DNA of 64,000 bases from Macrostomum hystrix. Lineage: Eukaryota > Platyhelminthes > Macrostomidae. Below the pieces are notes generated by a model. It did not search any database. It was not told the DNA's origin and worked only from the letters and a program-made list of their open reading frames with translations. The position numbers and the translations under genes are program-made. Positions 1-9,668 of this stretch are shown piece after piece. The stretch is taken from assembly GCA_950097015.1 (NCBI GenBank), contig CATNEN010000038.1, positions 6,683,001 to 6,747,000 of the forward strand. The letters are read 5' to 3'. The number at the start of each line of letters is the position of its first letter. Within the stretch, counting starts at the first letter, position 1.

Positions 1-2
1 CG

Positions 3-254
3 AGGTCGCTCATCCAAGCCCCCGACGCCCGCTCGAGACGCTGTCCGCCGATCTTCGAGCTGGACGCCGACGGTCTGCTCCGACCCAGGTTTCCCAGCTT
101 CGTGCTCACCGCCGCCTGCTCCGAAGGCTGCCGGCCAGTCAGGCGTGACGTCACCATCTACCGGCTGCTCTGCAACAGCTTGTCGACGTCCGTCTTTCAC
201 AACTCTGGAGCCAGCATCGCCGTCGACTGCACACCGGCTGTAGACTCGTGGTGA
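3..254 (+). CDS. C-terminal end of a six-cysteine secreted protein (IL-17-like family), cut by the window edge
   Basis: The reading frame is open from base 3 to a TGA at 252-254 and encodes about 83 residues. It holds the cysteine core of the family described at 6792, 9669 and 11230: a Cys-Pro-Pro start, a Cys-x3-Cys pair, a Leu-Leu-Cys, and a final Val-Asp-Cys-x-Pro. Bases 1-230 match 11537-11766 with a single mismatch (194 versus 11730, synonymous). Similarity then stops abruptly, so the last eight residues differ completely from those of the 11230 gene. The N-terminus and signal peptide lie outside the window. It is very probably a fourth member of the tandem family; a truncated copy or an assembly duplicate cannot be excluded. 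The cytokine assignment is inference. Confidence 0.7.
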   Translation, partial: RSLIQAPDARSRRCPPIFELDADGLLRPRFPSFVLTAACSEGCRPVRRDVTIYRLLCNSLSTSVFHNSGASIAVDCTPAVDSW

Positions 255-1661
255 CGAAATGTGTATGACTATTGCCGATTATCTCCGTGTACTATACTTT
301 GGGCGTCATCATTGGGCACTGATCTAGGCCTATTTCTCAAGTTCTGTACTTTTCGATTCACTTATTGCTTGTTGTACATTCATTTAAAACTACTTGCAAG
401 TGACTAATACCTCAATACTTAAGTACATTGGTAGTTGATTTTTTTCTTGTGCTTCATGTCTGACCAACGTTGCTTCATATTTAGCCTCGGCTTTCTGTAA
501 TACTCTCGATACACACTGCATTTTCTGTACTACGACGTTTTGCCTCCTATGCTCGAAAAAAAACCCTGCGAAAATAATACTGTGGTTCCGTGTATGACTA
601 AATATGCTTAAAATACAATGACTTATCTGATTTGAATTTTTATTTCTAATTTAAGATTTGTAAAAATGCCACTTAAAAAAACTCGGTTTTACCATTTGTC
701 TAACAAACTTTGACCATTTGTCTAAAATTGCACTCATTACTCTGAGCTGTATATATACTCTGAGCTGTATATATACTCTGAGCTGTAGATATACCTGGCT
801 ATGAACGCCACCCGCAGTTAAAATGCTCATATACTACTTTTGGAGTGAGAAAACCAGTAGCTTTTCAAAAACGAAAATTCTACGGCCAACTGCTCCTTAA
901 TATAGCTAGCTCTGTGAGAGAGTTACAGTGTTAGGGGTTGAGTATGTGCTCATTGGGCACTTTTGTGTTGTCAGTTTGTTCAATTGATTCTGGACGCAGG
1001 CCAACAAGTGACTCTCAATTAAAGAAACCGCATTCCTAAGGCTGCTGTTTGAAATTTAATTTAAGCAGCTCAAGTAGCTTCGTCTTCGTCTTCGGCCGGA
1101 AAATTCAAGTCTGACTTGGACTCGAGCTCTGCAGGAGCTTGTCGTTACGGCTCCTGACCCAACTGGGCCAGGTATCGCTTCTTATACTTCTTCTGGACTC
1201 GATAACAAACGTTTCCAAGCAATATTTGGTCGAACAACTGTCGACAGTCACTTTTCGTCGAGTTCTAGTTCGTTTGTTGTAATTTATGTCAGTGACAAGG
1301 TTAATTGTGCCGTCTGCTTCGTTGAATGAGTTACCATGGTCTCTGCCATTCCCCCAACGTGAGGCGCCAGAATGTTCTGAACTTTAGCTAGCCTACTACG
1401 CGTGTTGAAACAAGGTTGAAACTAACGGCAGCCCGCCCGCTGCTGTTGTCTATGGTCGAGTTCCATAGATATGCACTCATGCGCTAACAATTAGTTTATA
1501 ACTTAATTCGTACGAAATTAATCAAAGATCGCGCACAACATTAATATGAAAAATGTATGGAAAATTGAGGCTCTATACGAGTTTAGCAACCATTTCAGAC
1601 GCAATAACAGAATTAAAAAACAATAAAAACTGTCAGCTTAGTCACAGTTAGTAAAAAGCTC
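255..1661. other. AT-rich intergenic stretch
   Basis: No gene is supported here. It follows the stop of the partial secreted-protein gene, and I see no AATAAA close to it. It holds one short tandem repeat (735-792) and one copy of the dispersed TCTATGG motif around 1449-1458, with a reverse-complement copy at 1463-1470. Confidence 0.5.
735..792. repeat. Short tandem repeat, 18-bp unit, three copies
   Basis: The unit ACTCTGAGCTGTATATAT occurs three times in direct succession; the third copy has one change. Confidence 0.8.
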
Positions 1662-2090
1662 TTAAAGGGCAGCAGACAAGCACGCCTTAAACATACGCTC
1701 AAACGATGCAAACTGTTCGTTTCCAATCATCTTGAGATCCCTTCCCTCGGAAATGTAGCGATGAACCGACGCTCGGAAGCAAACTAGAGAACGATCGGCG
1801 TAGGATTTGCCATCGGCCATCTTTAGCGACACAAACCATAGCCTGAGGTATGCGCACAGATAACGCACGGGCATACTCTCGATGTTGTCCGGCAAGTTTT
1901 GGTCACGCAAGAAATTCTTTAGTCGGTTCACGTGCACTTCCGTTTGCTTGACGGTCGACTCGCGCTTCGCTGCATCTTCCACACGCCGCAGATCGCTCTC
2001 CTCAGTCTCACTGAGCTCTCGCAGAAGTGATGCGTCATCTATCTCAGACGGATTTTCCAGCTCGGCTTCAGTCTCTCTGATGAGCAGCCG
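1662..2090 (-). pseudogene. Crypton/ZMYM-type tyrosine recombinase fragment (N-terminal core-binding region)
   Basis: On the minus strand the frame is open from about 2090 to a stop at 1662, roughly 143 codons with no ATG at its head. After an acidic lead, the residues follow the pattern of the helical N-terminal domain shared by Crypton tyrosine recombinases and the host proteins derived from them (ZMYM2/3/4, QRICH1, KIAA1958; DUF3504). Visible landmarks are a Leu-x2-Phe-Leu helix, 'ADGKSYADRSL', then Arg-Ala-Ser-Val-His-Arg-Tyr and Phe-Lys-Ala-Cys. The catalytic Arg-His-Arg-Tyr domain is absent, so this is a decayed or truncated element. It points opposite to the related fragment at 2947, with fold-back sequence between them. 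Family assignment rests on pattern recognition only. Confidence 0.5.
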
Positions 2091-2299
2091 TCAAACCGGA
2101 CCATTGACTAATCGCTTGACCGGGTTCGAGACGTCCAAGGCGCGTCAAAAAATCTAGCTTAGACTGCTAATATCATCCTCTAGTATAGAATCGTAATTAA
2201 AGCTAGTATTAAAGCTAAGCAACACTCTCGTATTCACTAATGTATGTACGTATTTTACATTGAAATATATATTCTCTTAAAAGCTTGAAAGAAATGTAT

Positions 2300-2500
2300 A
2301 ATATTTCCCACTTATTTTGTTGTCTAGCGGGCAAAGGCTCGAGGTGTCTCGCAAGACAATTGTTTTTGCGAAAACCTTGTATTTAAGTTATTGAACTAAC
2401 AGTCCATTATTCGATTCTAAAGAAATTAGTTAGTGAAAACAGACACCTCGAGCGTTTGCCCGCTAGACAACAAAATAAGTTGGAAAAGTGGTATGTATCC
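2300..2500. repeat. Imperfect inverted repeat with about 50-bp arms
   Basis: The left arm (about 2309-2357) contains CTTATTTTGTTGTCTAGCGG and continues into a GGTGTCTCG end. The right arm (about 2436-2490) is its reverse complement, starting GACACCTCGAGCG and running through the same TAGACAACAAAATAAG core. About 80 bp separate the arms. It is probably a non-autonomous transposon end or fold-back unit. Confidence 0.7.
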
Positions 2501-2696
2501 CCCGTAATTGCAACGGGCAACTTAGCAAAAAGTTAAAGGGGAACTAAAGTACTAAAGAGCTAGAAAAGGACACCGAGTGCCTTTGCCCCTAGACAACAAT
2601 TTGAATTTATCAGCCTGCGGGGGAGCGGGAAATAAAATATTTATTCACCTAGGGAAATAAATGAAAACATGCGTTACATAGACACTCGCCCGGGGC

Positions 2697-2802
2697 AAAA
2701 GGGGGATACATGTATAATCTTTCCCACTTATTTCGAGTGCCTTTGCACCCTAGACAGCCGAAATAAGTGGGAAAGATGGTATGTATCCCCCACTTGGCTG
2801 CC
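2697..2802. repeat. Palindromic fold-back unit related to 2300-2500
   Basis: It begins GGGGGATACATGTATAATC and ends with the near-reverse complement GGTATGTATCCCCC. Both arms contain TTTCCCACTTATTTCG or its complement. The CCCACTTATTT core is shared with the inverted repeat at 2300-2500 and the GGGGGATACAT end recurs at 3616, which suggests one element family. Confidence 0.7.
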
Positions 2803-2946
2803 GACTTTCATTGCACTTTAAGTCTTCTGTTTCTTGCTACGCTCTGTCTGTAGTCTATGGTGAAAATCAAAATCCGAGAGGAGGGTAGACGCTAAAAAAG
2901 ACAGCCTTTATGCGAAAAAGACAGAACAGGACAGAATAGCAGACGC

Positions 2947-3516
2947 TTGTATATGTCTAGCCCTCGATTTGAAAGCTTGACTGAGGCCGAGGCGGAGGCC
3001 ATGATTGGCGGCACGGTCCCTCCGAACACCGTAAAGAAATGCGAGTGGATGCTGTCTACTTTCAATGAATGGCACGCGTTTAAGAAGCAAGAATGGGCGA
3101 CGAATGGTGGACCATCCATCATGGTTATCAAGGACATGGATGAGTTTGACAAGACGGACCTGAACTTTCTCCTGAAGTTGTTTATCCTGGAGGTCCGGAC
3201 AAAACGGAACGAACGGTACTCGGCTGGTACCCTGAAGGACTTCTTCTCAATGCTACAATACCAAATGCGCAACGTGCATCGCAAGGACTGGTGCCTCTGG
3301 ACGAATGTCGAGTTTGCCGAGTGCAGAAGAGCGTTGGACGCTGCTATGAAGCTATCAACTGCTGAGGGCAAGGGCGTCGGGCTCAAGAAGTCTGACCCGG
3401 TGTCAAAGCCCATCGAAGATGACTGCTGGACGGAGGGTGTGTTTGGTTCCGAGCGTTCTCGTTTTGCACTTTCTTTGTTTATTTCCCCAGACGTGTGTGA
3501 CTTATGTCTGTGGTAA
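2947..3516 (+). pseudogene. Crypton/ZMYM-like tyrosine recombinase, N-terminal part
   Basis: An open frame of 189 codons. From about residue 27 it matches the order of motifs in the DUF3504 region of ZMYM/QRICH1/KIAA1958 proteins and Cryptons: a Trp-x-Leu-x2-Phe-x2-Trp helix, 'LNFLLKLFILEVRTK', a Tyr-Ser-Ala-Gly-Thr-Leu turn, a Leu-Gln-Tyr-Gln-Met helix, 'LDAAMK', a Gly-x-Gly-Val segment, and an acidic stretch ending Trp-Thr-Glu-Gly-Val-Phe-Gly. After that the frame departs from the family and stops, so the catalytic recombinase domain is missing. Such proteins cut and rejoin DNA as mobile elements or, when domesticated, act as nuclear regulators; this copy looks truncated. Fold-back repeats on both sides favour a transposon remnant over a host gene. 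Confidence 0.55.
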
Positions 3517-3761
3517 AAGTTCTGTTTCGCGCGGGGGCGCGGGAAATAAATGACTTATTGCCCTAGGGCAAATAAACGAAACGCGTTACGACATAGACAA
3601 TGTTGGCGGGCAAGTGGGGGATACATCATTCTCACTCAACACCAAATGTTTTGCCAGATTTTGCCATAGACAAAATATTAATTTAAACATAGACTATATG
3701 TGGGGACTCCGCCTCCACATCCCGCCAGGAGGCTGTGATTATTGACCCCATTGTATTTTTT

Positions 3762-3868
3762 CCATAGACATTTTTACCGGGCTGTGAAACCGACTGAAAG
3801 CATAGAACTCAGTGCGATTTTACCATAGAAAGCCTCAGCGGGCCGTGAAACGCGTTTCACGCCCGCTA
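3762..3868 (-). repeat. Dispersed TCTATGG element copy ending in a palindrome
   Basis: Read on the minus strand, 3771-3850 aligns with the tandem units at 59138-59290: a TTTCACGGCC start, CTATGGTAAAAT, GCACTGA, then CTTTCAGTCGGTTTCAC. Bases about 3836-3868 form a near-perfect palindrome centred on GTGAAACGCGTTTCAC. Confidence 0.65.
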
Positions 3869-4561
3869 ACAACAACACTAACATGGATAGGCTGCTCGAG
3901 CTGAAACGAGGTAAAACGTCGAGGCGCGTAGCGCGTCTGCAGCCTATCAATATTAGTATATTGTTAGCAGTTGCTTAATAATCGTACGCCTTCAGTGCAG
4001 GGCTAAATTTAGTCTTGCCAATATTTGTTGTGTTAACCAGAAAAAGCAACTAAGTTCCATGTCAATGCGCTGTCCCGGATTTCCGCTCTTACGGAACGAC
4101 AACCGCGAACGGAAATCTCAACGGAAAACCCGGCGGGCGGCAATGCCATGTGCGCTTCGCGTACATCAGAAGTCAGATAATGTTGATAGAAAGCTCGAGT
4201 CACAGTCGCGAGTTAAAGCTAGTAATGTATGGCGCATTTTTACTTACGCGCAGCATATTTGGAACTTTGCTATCTGACCCTCAGTAGCGCTTTAGTCAAG
4301 TGACAAAAATAGAAGCAAGATAAACCTAGTGACGCGGTGAACTCACGTACTAATCAAACGTATGAGTCGATAGATAAAAAAATTCGTCGTATCTTTAGGG
4401 AAATTAACTTACGTTTTTGTCTCGAATCAAATTAAAATCGTATTTCAGTCGACGTAAATTTGTTTTATTAAGTTCCATGTTTAATTAATAAATATTGATA
4501 ACATGGAACTAACAGTTAGCTGACTAGAAAGCGATGGTCCATTGCAAATTAAATAAAAACT
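3869..4561. other. Intergenic stretch without a supported gene
   Basis: Short open frames here are not conserved-looking. A TATTAATATTAGTATATTG region and AT-rich sequence precede the 36-bp minisatellite. Confidence 0.4.
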
Positions 4562-5099
4562 GGATTGAGGACGATTGCTGATGACCTCGAGCAAGTGAAT
4601 TGAAGGACCATAGCTGATGACCTCGAGCTAGTGAATTGAAGGACCATTGCTGATAACCTCGAGCAAGTGAATTGAAGGACCATAGCTGATGATCTCGAGC
4701 AAGTGAATTGAAGGACCATAGCTGATAACCTCGAGCAAGTGAATTGAAGGACCATTGCTGATGACCTCGAGCAAGTGAATTGAAGGACCATTGCTGATGA
4801 CCTCGAGCAAGTGAATTGAAGGACCATTGCTGATGACCTCGAGCAAGTGAGTTGAAGGACCATAGCTGATGACCTCGAGCAAGTGAATTGAAGGACCATA
4901 GCTGATGACCTCGAGCAAGTGAATTGAAGGACCATTGCTGATGACCTCGAGCAAGTGAATTGAAGGACCATTGCTGATGACCTCGAGCAAGTGAATTGAA
5001 GGACCTTTGCTGATGATCTCAAACAGATGAGTTGAAGGACCATAGCTGATGACCTCGAGCAAGTGAATTGAAGGACCATTGCTGATAACCTGAAAGAAC
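4562..5099. repeat. Minisatellite, 36-bp unit, about 15 copies
   Basis: The unit contains CTGATGACCTCGAGCAAGTG followed by AATTGAAGGACCATTG, varying mainly at CCATTG/CCATAG. Because 36 is a multiple of three and the unit lacks minus-strand stops, two minus-strand frames stay open across the array. I read these as chance open frames, not genes. Degenerate units continue to about 5160. Confidence 0.95.
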
Positions 5100-5590
5100 A
5101 GATTTAAGTAACATTGCTGATCTCAAACAATTGAATTTAAGGAACATTGCTGACACCCTCAAAGATTTGCATCTTCAATGGCTAACTAAACGATTCTACG
5201 AGTTCTGATGTGTTAAGCTATTGCAAGCCACAAGAGTCACTATATGTGGTTTAGTTGACTGACTTCATTGCTCTGATGTATGCAGTGAGCATTGCGAGTA
5301 AAGCATCAGGTCTATTTTTAGAGCCAATGCAAGCAACAGGCCAGACTGAATGGTCTGGCATCCCACGCACAGCCCGTTGCCACCAGCCCACAGAAAGCGC
5401 ATCTGATGGTGCTTTTTACTGCCATGCCAGCTAATTTGTGACTAAGCTGATTAGTCAGAAGAAATTGCAAAAAATACTGCGATAAGCAATAAGCAATAAG
5501 CAATAAAATAAGCATTTTTTGTTGAAGACAAAAAAATTCACATATTGCTCATTCAAACTCACCACTGATTCACTGATCGTTCTTCAGTCA
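5100..5590. other. Intergenic stretch
   Basis: Decaying half-units of the preceding minisatellite, then unique sequence with a short GCAATAA repeat near 5480-5505. No gene seen. Confidence 0.4.
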
Positions 5591-5685
5591 AAATAACTAA
5601 GAGCGTCGGGAACGATGCTTTGTACAAGAGGTCCCAGCTGGAGCACATGTGCAACATCTTGCGCCGGCGGCAGCTTCAACTGGCA

Positions 5686-5735
5686 GCAAGAGGCGTAACC
5701 AGGGCAGGGGCAAGAGGGGCCGCGGCCCCCCATCA
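5686..5735. mobile_element. Possible hAT-type transposon end
   Basis: GCAAGAGGCGTAACCAGGG followed by GCAAGAGGGGCCGCGGCCCC resembles terminal inverted repeats of hAT elements in many animals (CAGNGGCGTAACCAG-like). No partner end or target-site duplication could be found, so this is a resemblance only. Confidence 0.3.
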
Positions 5736-5751
5736 GCTGACAAACCTCTGA

Positions 5752-6108
5752 TAGTGACGCCCCTGGAAGTGACGCCCCTGGTAGTGGTGCCCCCCCTGGT
5801 AGTGGTGCCCCCTGGTAGTGGTGCCCCCCTGGTAGTGGCGCCCCCTGGTAGTGGCGCCCCCCTGGTAGTGGCGCCCCCCTGGTAGTGGTGCCCTCCTGGT
5901 AGTGGTGCCCCCTGGTAGTGGCGCCCCCCTGGTAGTGGTGCTTCCCTGGTAGTGGCGCCCCCCTGGTAGTGGCGCCCCCTGGTAGTGGTGCCCCCCTGGT
6001 AGTGGTGCCCCCCTGGTAGTGGTGCCCCCCTGGTAGTGGCACCCCCCTGGTAGTGGTGCCCCCCTGGTAGTGGTGCCCCCCTGGTAGTGGTGCCCCCCTG
6101 GTAGTGGC
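5752..6108. repeat. Minisatellite, 17/18-bp unit, about 20 copies
   Basis: The unit is CCTGGTAGTGGTGCCCCC or one C shorter, alternating GGTGCC/GGCGCC. The length change in the C-run shifts reading frames, arguing against coding. Confidence 0.95.
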
Positions 6109-6600
6109 GGCCAGGAACTTGTTGCTGTCAGGTTTTTTTGTTCACAGACTCAATTTATTTTCATGACTTGACTTTCATTATCTAAACATTAATTTGGTCA
6201 GATTTCATTCCCAATAAAATGCTAGTTCTTTACAGTTTAGTATCAAAATTCACTCAAAACTAACAACAGAACGCGAATTTCAGCTTCGAATTAAATTAGC
6301 ATCTTTTTGGGCCCTATTTAATTCAGCTTCACAAAATTGCAACATCAGCGCCAAATCACCGCGTGGCGTTTCTATTTATAGTCGGGAAACGCGTGGGAGA
6401 AGATTTCTAACAGGTGCCATACATGGCCTACACGCGGACTGCCTGGTAGGCAGTTATAGCTAGCAGTTTGTTTCAGCACACATCTCTTGTTGCTGCATGT
6501 GTATTCTCGGGTTCTGTTTGGCCAGCTCGGCTCTGGTGTGAATCGAAAGAAGCGACCAGCAGCTTCAAAGTGATGATTCAGCAGCACTTGGGCCGGGGTT
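6109..6600. other. Intergenic stretch upstream of the first complete secreted-protein gene
   Basis: No gene is supported. The segment leads into the promoter at 6612-6687. Confidence 0.4.
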
Positions 6601-6611
6601 ATTTTTAGCGC

Positions 6612-6687
6612 TGGAAATTCCACAGGTAGAAACCAATTCGGCGTGAATGACAGCGCTCACCGTAGGACTTCCTGTCCTGTATATAAG
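6612..6687 (+). promoter_or_regulatory. TATA promoter of the 6792 gene with an upstream kappaB-like site
   Basis: GTATATAAG lies at 6679-6687, about 105 bp before the ATG, a normal distance for a TATA box plus a 5' leader. TGGAAATTCC at 6612-6621 fits a Rel/NF-kappaB half-site consensus; this is a sequence match without functional support. Confidence 0.55.
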
Positions 6688-6791
6688 CGACTGCGCAGAG
6701 AAAAGGCTTTACTGGAAATTCAATTCGGAATTATCATTAGTAAGGAAGACACTTTCTGCGCATGAACAGGAGAGTCAATTGAATATTTGCC

Positions 6792-7388
6792 ATGGAAGCC
6801 ACATTTGTAAAGCGACTGCTGCTGCTGCTGCTGATTTTCTGGGTGGCAGTCTTAGTCAATGGCGAAAACTTCCAACAACTCAAGCTAGAAAGCATCGACG
6901 AAGTACTCCGATTGAAGTCCGTCTGCGGTCACAATGTCAACGTCACGATGTGGATGGGGTCTCAATTTCTAATTGTGCATCGATCAGCGAAAACTCCGGA
7001 CGTCAAGGACCTGATCGCCGAGCTGAATGCAACCCTGAGCAACCGAAAAACACGGTTTAACGTCACCGAGCTCAATAGAGATCTGTCCAGGTACGGCAGC
7101 GACCTGCGCTTGGGAGAGAAAAATGGCACCGAGCGATTTTGCACGCCAAGCTATCGTCTGTTGAACAAAACTGGTGACATCATTCCAAGCTACCTGCTAA
7201 ATGTGACCTGCCCATCGGACTGCCAGCCGGTCCTGCTGTCAGTCCCAGTGTACACGATGGAACGGTCCTGCAATTCGTCCGTTGACTACCGCGTCTACCG
7301 CAGCAGCTTCCTGCGCGTCGCGGTCGACTGCTCGCCGCAGCAGCGCGTGTTCGAATTTAATGCGGCGAAACTGATTGACAAACATTGA
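6792..7388 (+). CDS. Secreted six-cysteine protein, IL-17-like candidate (copy 1)
   Basis: A single-exon frame of 198 residues. Residues 1-24 form a signal peptide: a Lys-Arg start, a six-leucine core and a Val-Asn-Gly cleavage end. The mature part has six cysteines at the same places as the genes at 9669 and 11230: one near residue 45, then Cys-x22-Cys-x3-Cys-x15-Cys-x19-Cys. Several Asn-x-Ser/Thr sites suggest glycosylation. The core reads Cys-x-Pro-x-Tyr, Pro-x2-Leu-Leu-x3-Cys, Ser-Val-Pro-Val-Tyr, then Val-Ala-Val-Asp-Cys-x-Pro. This parallels invertebrate IL-17 (CPxxY, RxPxxL, SVP, VAVGC) but has one Cys where IL-17 has Cys-x-Cys. A TATA box lies upstream and an AATAAA downstream (7571). 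The gene and its secretion are well supported; a cytokine role is inference, and another cystine-knot family is possible. Confidence 0.75.
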   Translation: MEATFVKRLLLLLLIFWVAVLVNGENFQQLKLESIDEVLRLKSVCGHNVNVTMWMGSQFLIVHRSAKTPDVKDLIAELNATLSNRKTRFNVTELNRDLSRYGSDLRLGEKNGTERFCTPSYRLLNKTGDIIPSYLLNVTCPSDCQPVLLSVPVYTMERSCNSSVDYRVYRSSFLRVAVDCSPQQRVFEFNAAKLIDKH

Positions 7389-7570
7389 AAAATAATTACA
7401 TGAGGAGTCAGCGTTGGTTGTTAGCTGTTTATTGACGTAATACGAGTATAATATATTGATATTCACAGTTCAGTTAATTTTCAATCAATTAAAAAACAAT
7501 TTGCCTGTTCTTAAAGCTTTTTGCTAGTCGTTTTTTGTTTTATAGTAGATGTGTAATGTAAGTTTCAGTT

Positions 7571-7576
7571 AATAAA
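7571..7576 (+). terminator. Poly(A) signal AATAAA
   Basis: It lies about 180 bp after the stop of the 6792 gene on the same strand. Confidence 0.5.
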
Positions 7577-7699
7577 CAGAACTTTACCATATAAAAAATT
7601 GATTGCCTTATTTATTAATTTTAAAAGCTTTCCTTTAAAAATATTTTTAGAGGCTTGTTGTAGTAAGCAAGAGGAAAAAGTTAATTTTCCTATTTTAGT

Positions 7700-8060
7700 A
7701 ACGGGTTGTTACGGAGAGACGACTGGCTGTCAGTGGAGGCAGTCAGATGCTGTCTATGGTAAAATGCGTCCGAATTTCCCACTTTTTTCTGTTGGGTTTT
7801 TTTACCGAGAGTTTTTGTCTATGGCCCAATCGTATTTCTTTAAGCCATGAACTTATATAGCTGTCATTTTATGATAAAATGCGCTCAATTTAGGAGCCAT
7901 AGACAGTTTATAGCTTGTGAGTCAGTCAAGATAGCAGTTGAAAGAGGGTCTATTGTTGCAGACATTGCCGAAATGCTTCGAGCGAATGCAATAAGGGTTC
8001 ATACGACTCGGCGGACATTCGAGAATCTTGCTACGGGAGCGCAGTTGCTACGTTGAAGGG
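7700..8060. repeat. Cluster of dispersed TCTATGG motifs with a small HTH-like frame
   Basis: GTCTATGGTAAAA at about 7752 and GTCTATGGC at about 7817 face a reverse-complement copy (GCCATAGAC) at about 7897. A 69-codon frame at 7847-8056 ends in a helix-turn-helix-like segment (ERGSIVADIAEML, then TTRRTFENLATGA) reminiscent of Tc1/mariner DNA-binding domains. This is probably transposon debris; the HTH call is weak. Confidence 0.35.
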
Positions 8061-8708
8061 GGAGTCCTTCTGCAGGAATGCAAAGTGTTTTGTTGAGGTT
8101 CTTTGTTTCAAAAAGACGATAGTTTTGATTTATTTGAATATAAATCAATTTGAATACTAATCGTTTCTGTTTCTAAACTGTACTTATTCTATTTTTAGAA
8201 TTCTCTAATGGTTGCAAAACCGAGAGCAATCAAATGTCCAGCTTCAGATTTATTCTAGGTTTTAAAGAAGAACATTAAAATGACATAAATAGAACAAAAG
8301 CATGCAGAATGCTATGCTAAGCGTAGATCTATTTTGCTTGCTGGCTTAAATTTAGAATTCTTCAGCCCGTTCGAGGGCTGTCGATTAGGTTTACAAAAAC
8401 ATTTTTTGCTATTTGGAACCAGTTGAAAGGTATTTTTAGCCTTTTTAGTGCAGTAAGAGGTGCCATGAATTGGTCGCGGTCAATGCAAGAATTTAACTTG
8501 CTTCCTTGACTCGTCATGAGCCTCATGGCTTCCTCTTCAGGGACTGTTTCCATTGCGGGCGACCTTCAGAGAGTGATTTAACAAAGATGCTGAGCACTTT
8601 GTCTGTCACGGTCATAGACGGTAGCGAAGCTACCTCGGGCACAACCTGTCCGTCGATGAGGTTTGCCAGCCCGACAGCGTCGCCACGGCTCGTCAAGCTC
8701 CTTCGGTG

Positions 8709-9115
8709 AATGACCACGGGGTATTTCAAATACCCACTCCCAAACCGAATGACCGATTTTCGTCGAAGTCCATCTCATGGATCAAAATTTCAACTCTTAT
8801 TTTGAAATGAACTTAATTTAACTTAATTTAATAAGGGGACAATGACAACTAATATTGCTCTGCATAAATTTCAATATCGAATCCATATTGGTTCAATAAC
8901 ATAATCGAAAATAATAGCTAACGTGGTTGCACGATGAACTTTTGCAAGCTGAAAAATTATGCCTAAATTGGTGGTTTTTGCCACCGCAGACACCCCAACG
9001 AGAATCGTTGAATATCTCGACAATGTCCGATGCTTTGTGATTCTGGAAGTTATTTTTATCGGATAGTGCAGAAAATTTGGCCCGTGTTCTGATTTTCATG
9101 GCGATTTGTTAAATA
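8709..9115. mobile_element. MITE-like element related to 60386-60632
   Basis: One end reads GACCACGGGGTATTTCAAAT and continues into CCCAAACCGAATGAC. The other contains CCGTGTTCTGATTTTCATGG and CGATTTG. Both blocks recur, one of them inverted, in the shorter element at 60386-60632. No coding capacity is seen. Confidence 0.45.
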
Positions 9116-9540
9116 CGAGTATTTTGGGAGTTGTAGAAAAAATGCCCTGGTCGTTCTATTGTTAATAGAATTGCGGACTCTCTTCTCAACGGGTCTCTTT
9201 TCTACTTTGATCTCAGCCACAGAAAAACTGCTTGCTGGATTAGCAACGCAAAAAATTGCTCGTTCTCAAAAAACCATAGATTGAAAAGCAGCCAACATCC
9301 CTGGGTCTTAAAAATATGATTAGGTCTAACTAGCCCAGAAGCAATGCACAGAGCCAAGCAGCAGTAAGGCCAGGCTAAAAGCATTCGCACGTGTTCTATT
9401 TTCAGCTGGCGCCAAGTGTGTCGGCGGGCAGACTGCGTGGGTAGTGCAGTCCCGAAAAAGGAACTGATTCACGTCGAATTCGGATACTTCCGTGTGGGGC
9501 AGCCTTTTGCCGCACACTCTTTGGCTAATCACAGGAAAGT

Positions 9541-9585
9541 GAGAATTCCCGCGGAATTAGCGCCCCCTCTGACAGGCTATAAAAG
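9541..9585 (+). promoter_or_regulatory. TATA promoter of the 9669 gene
   Basis: CTATAAAAG at 9577-9585 lies about 91 bp before the chosen ATG. GAGAATTCCC at 9541-9550 (reverse complement GGGAATTCTC) resembles a kappaB site. Confidence 0.6.
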
Positions 9586-9668
9586 AAGCGGAATTGTTAC
9601 GGCTATAACAGCGTCGAGTGAAAGCTTTGAAAGATTATCATTGGCATCGAGTTCAACGAGACCAAAGC

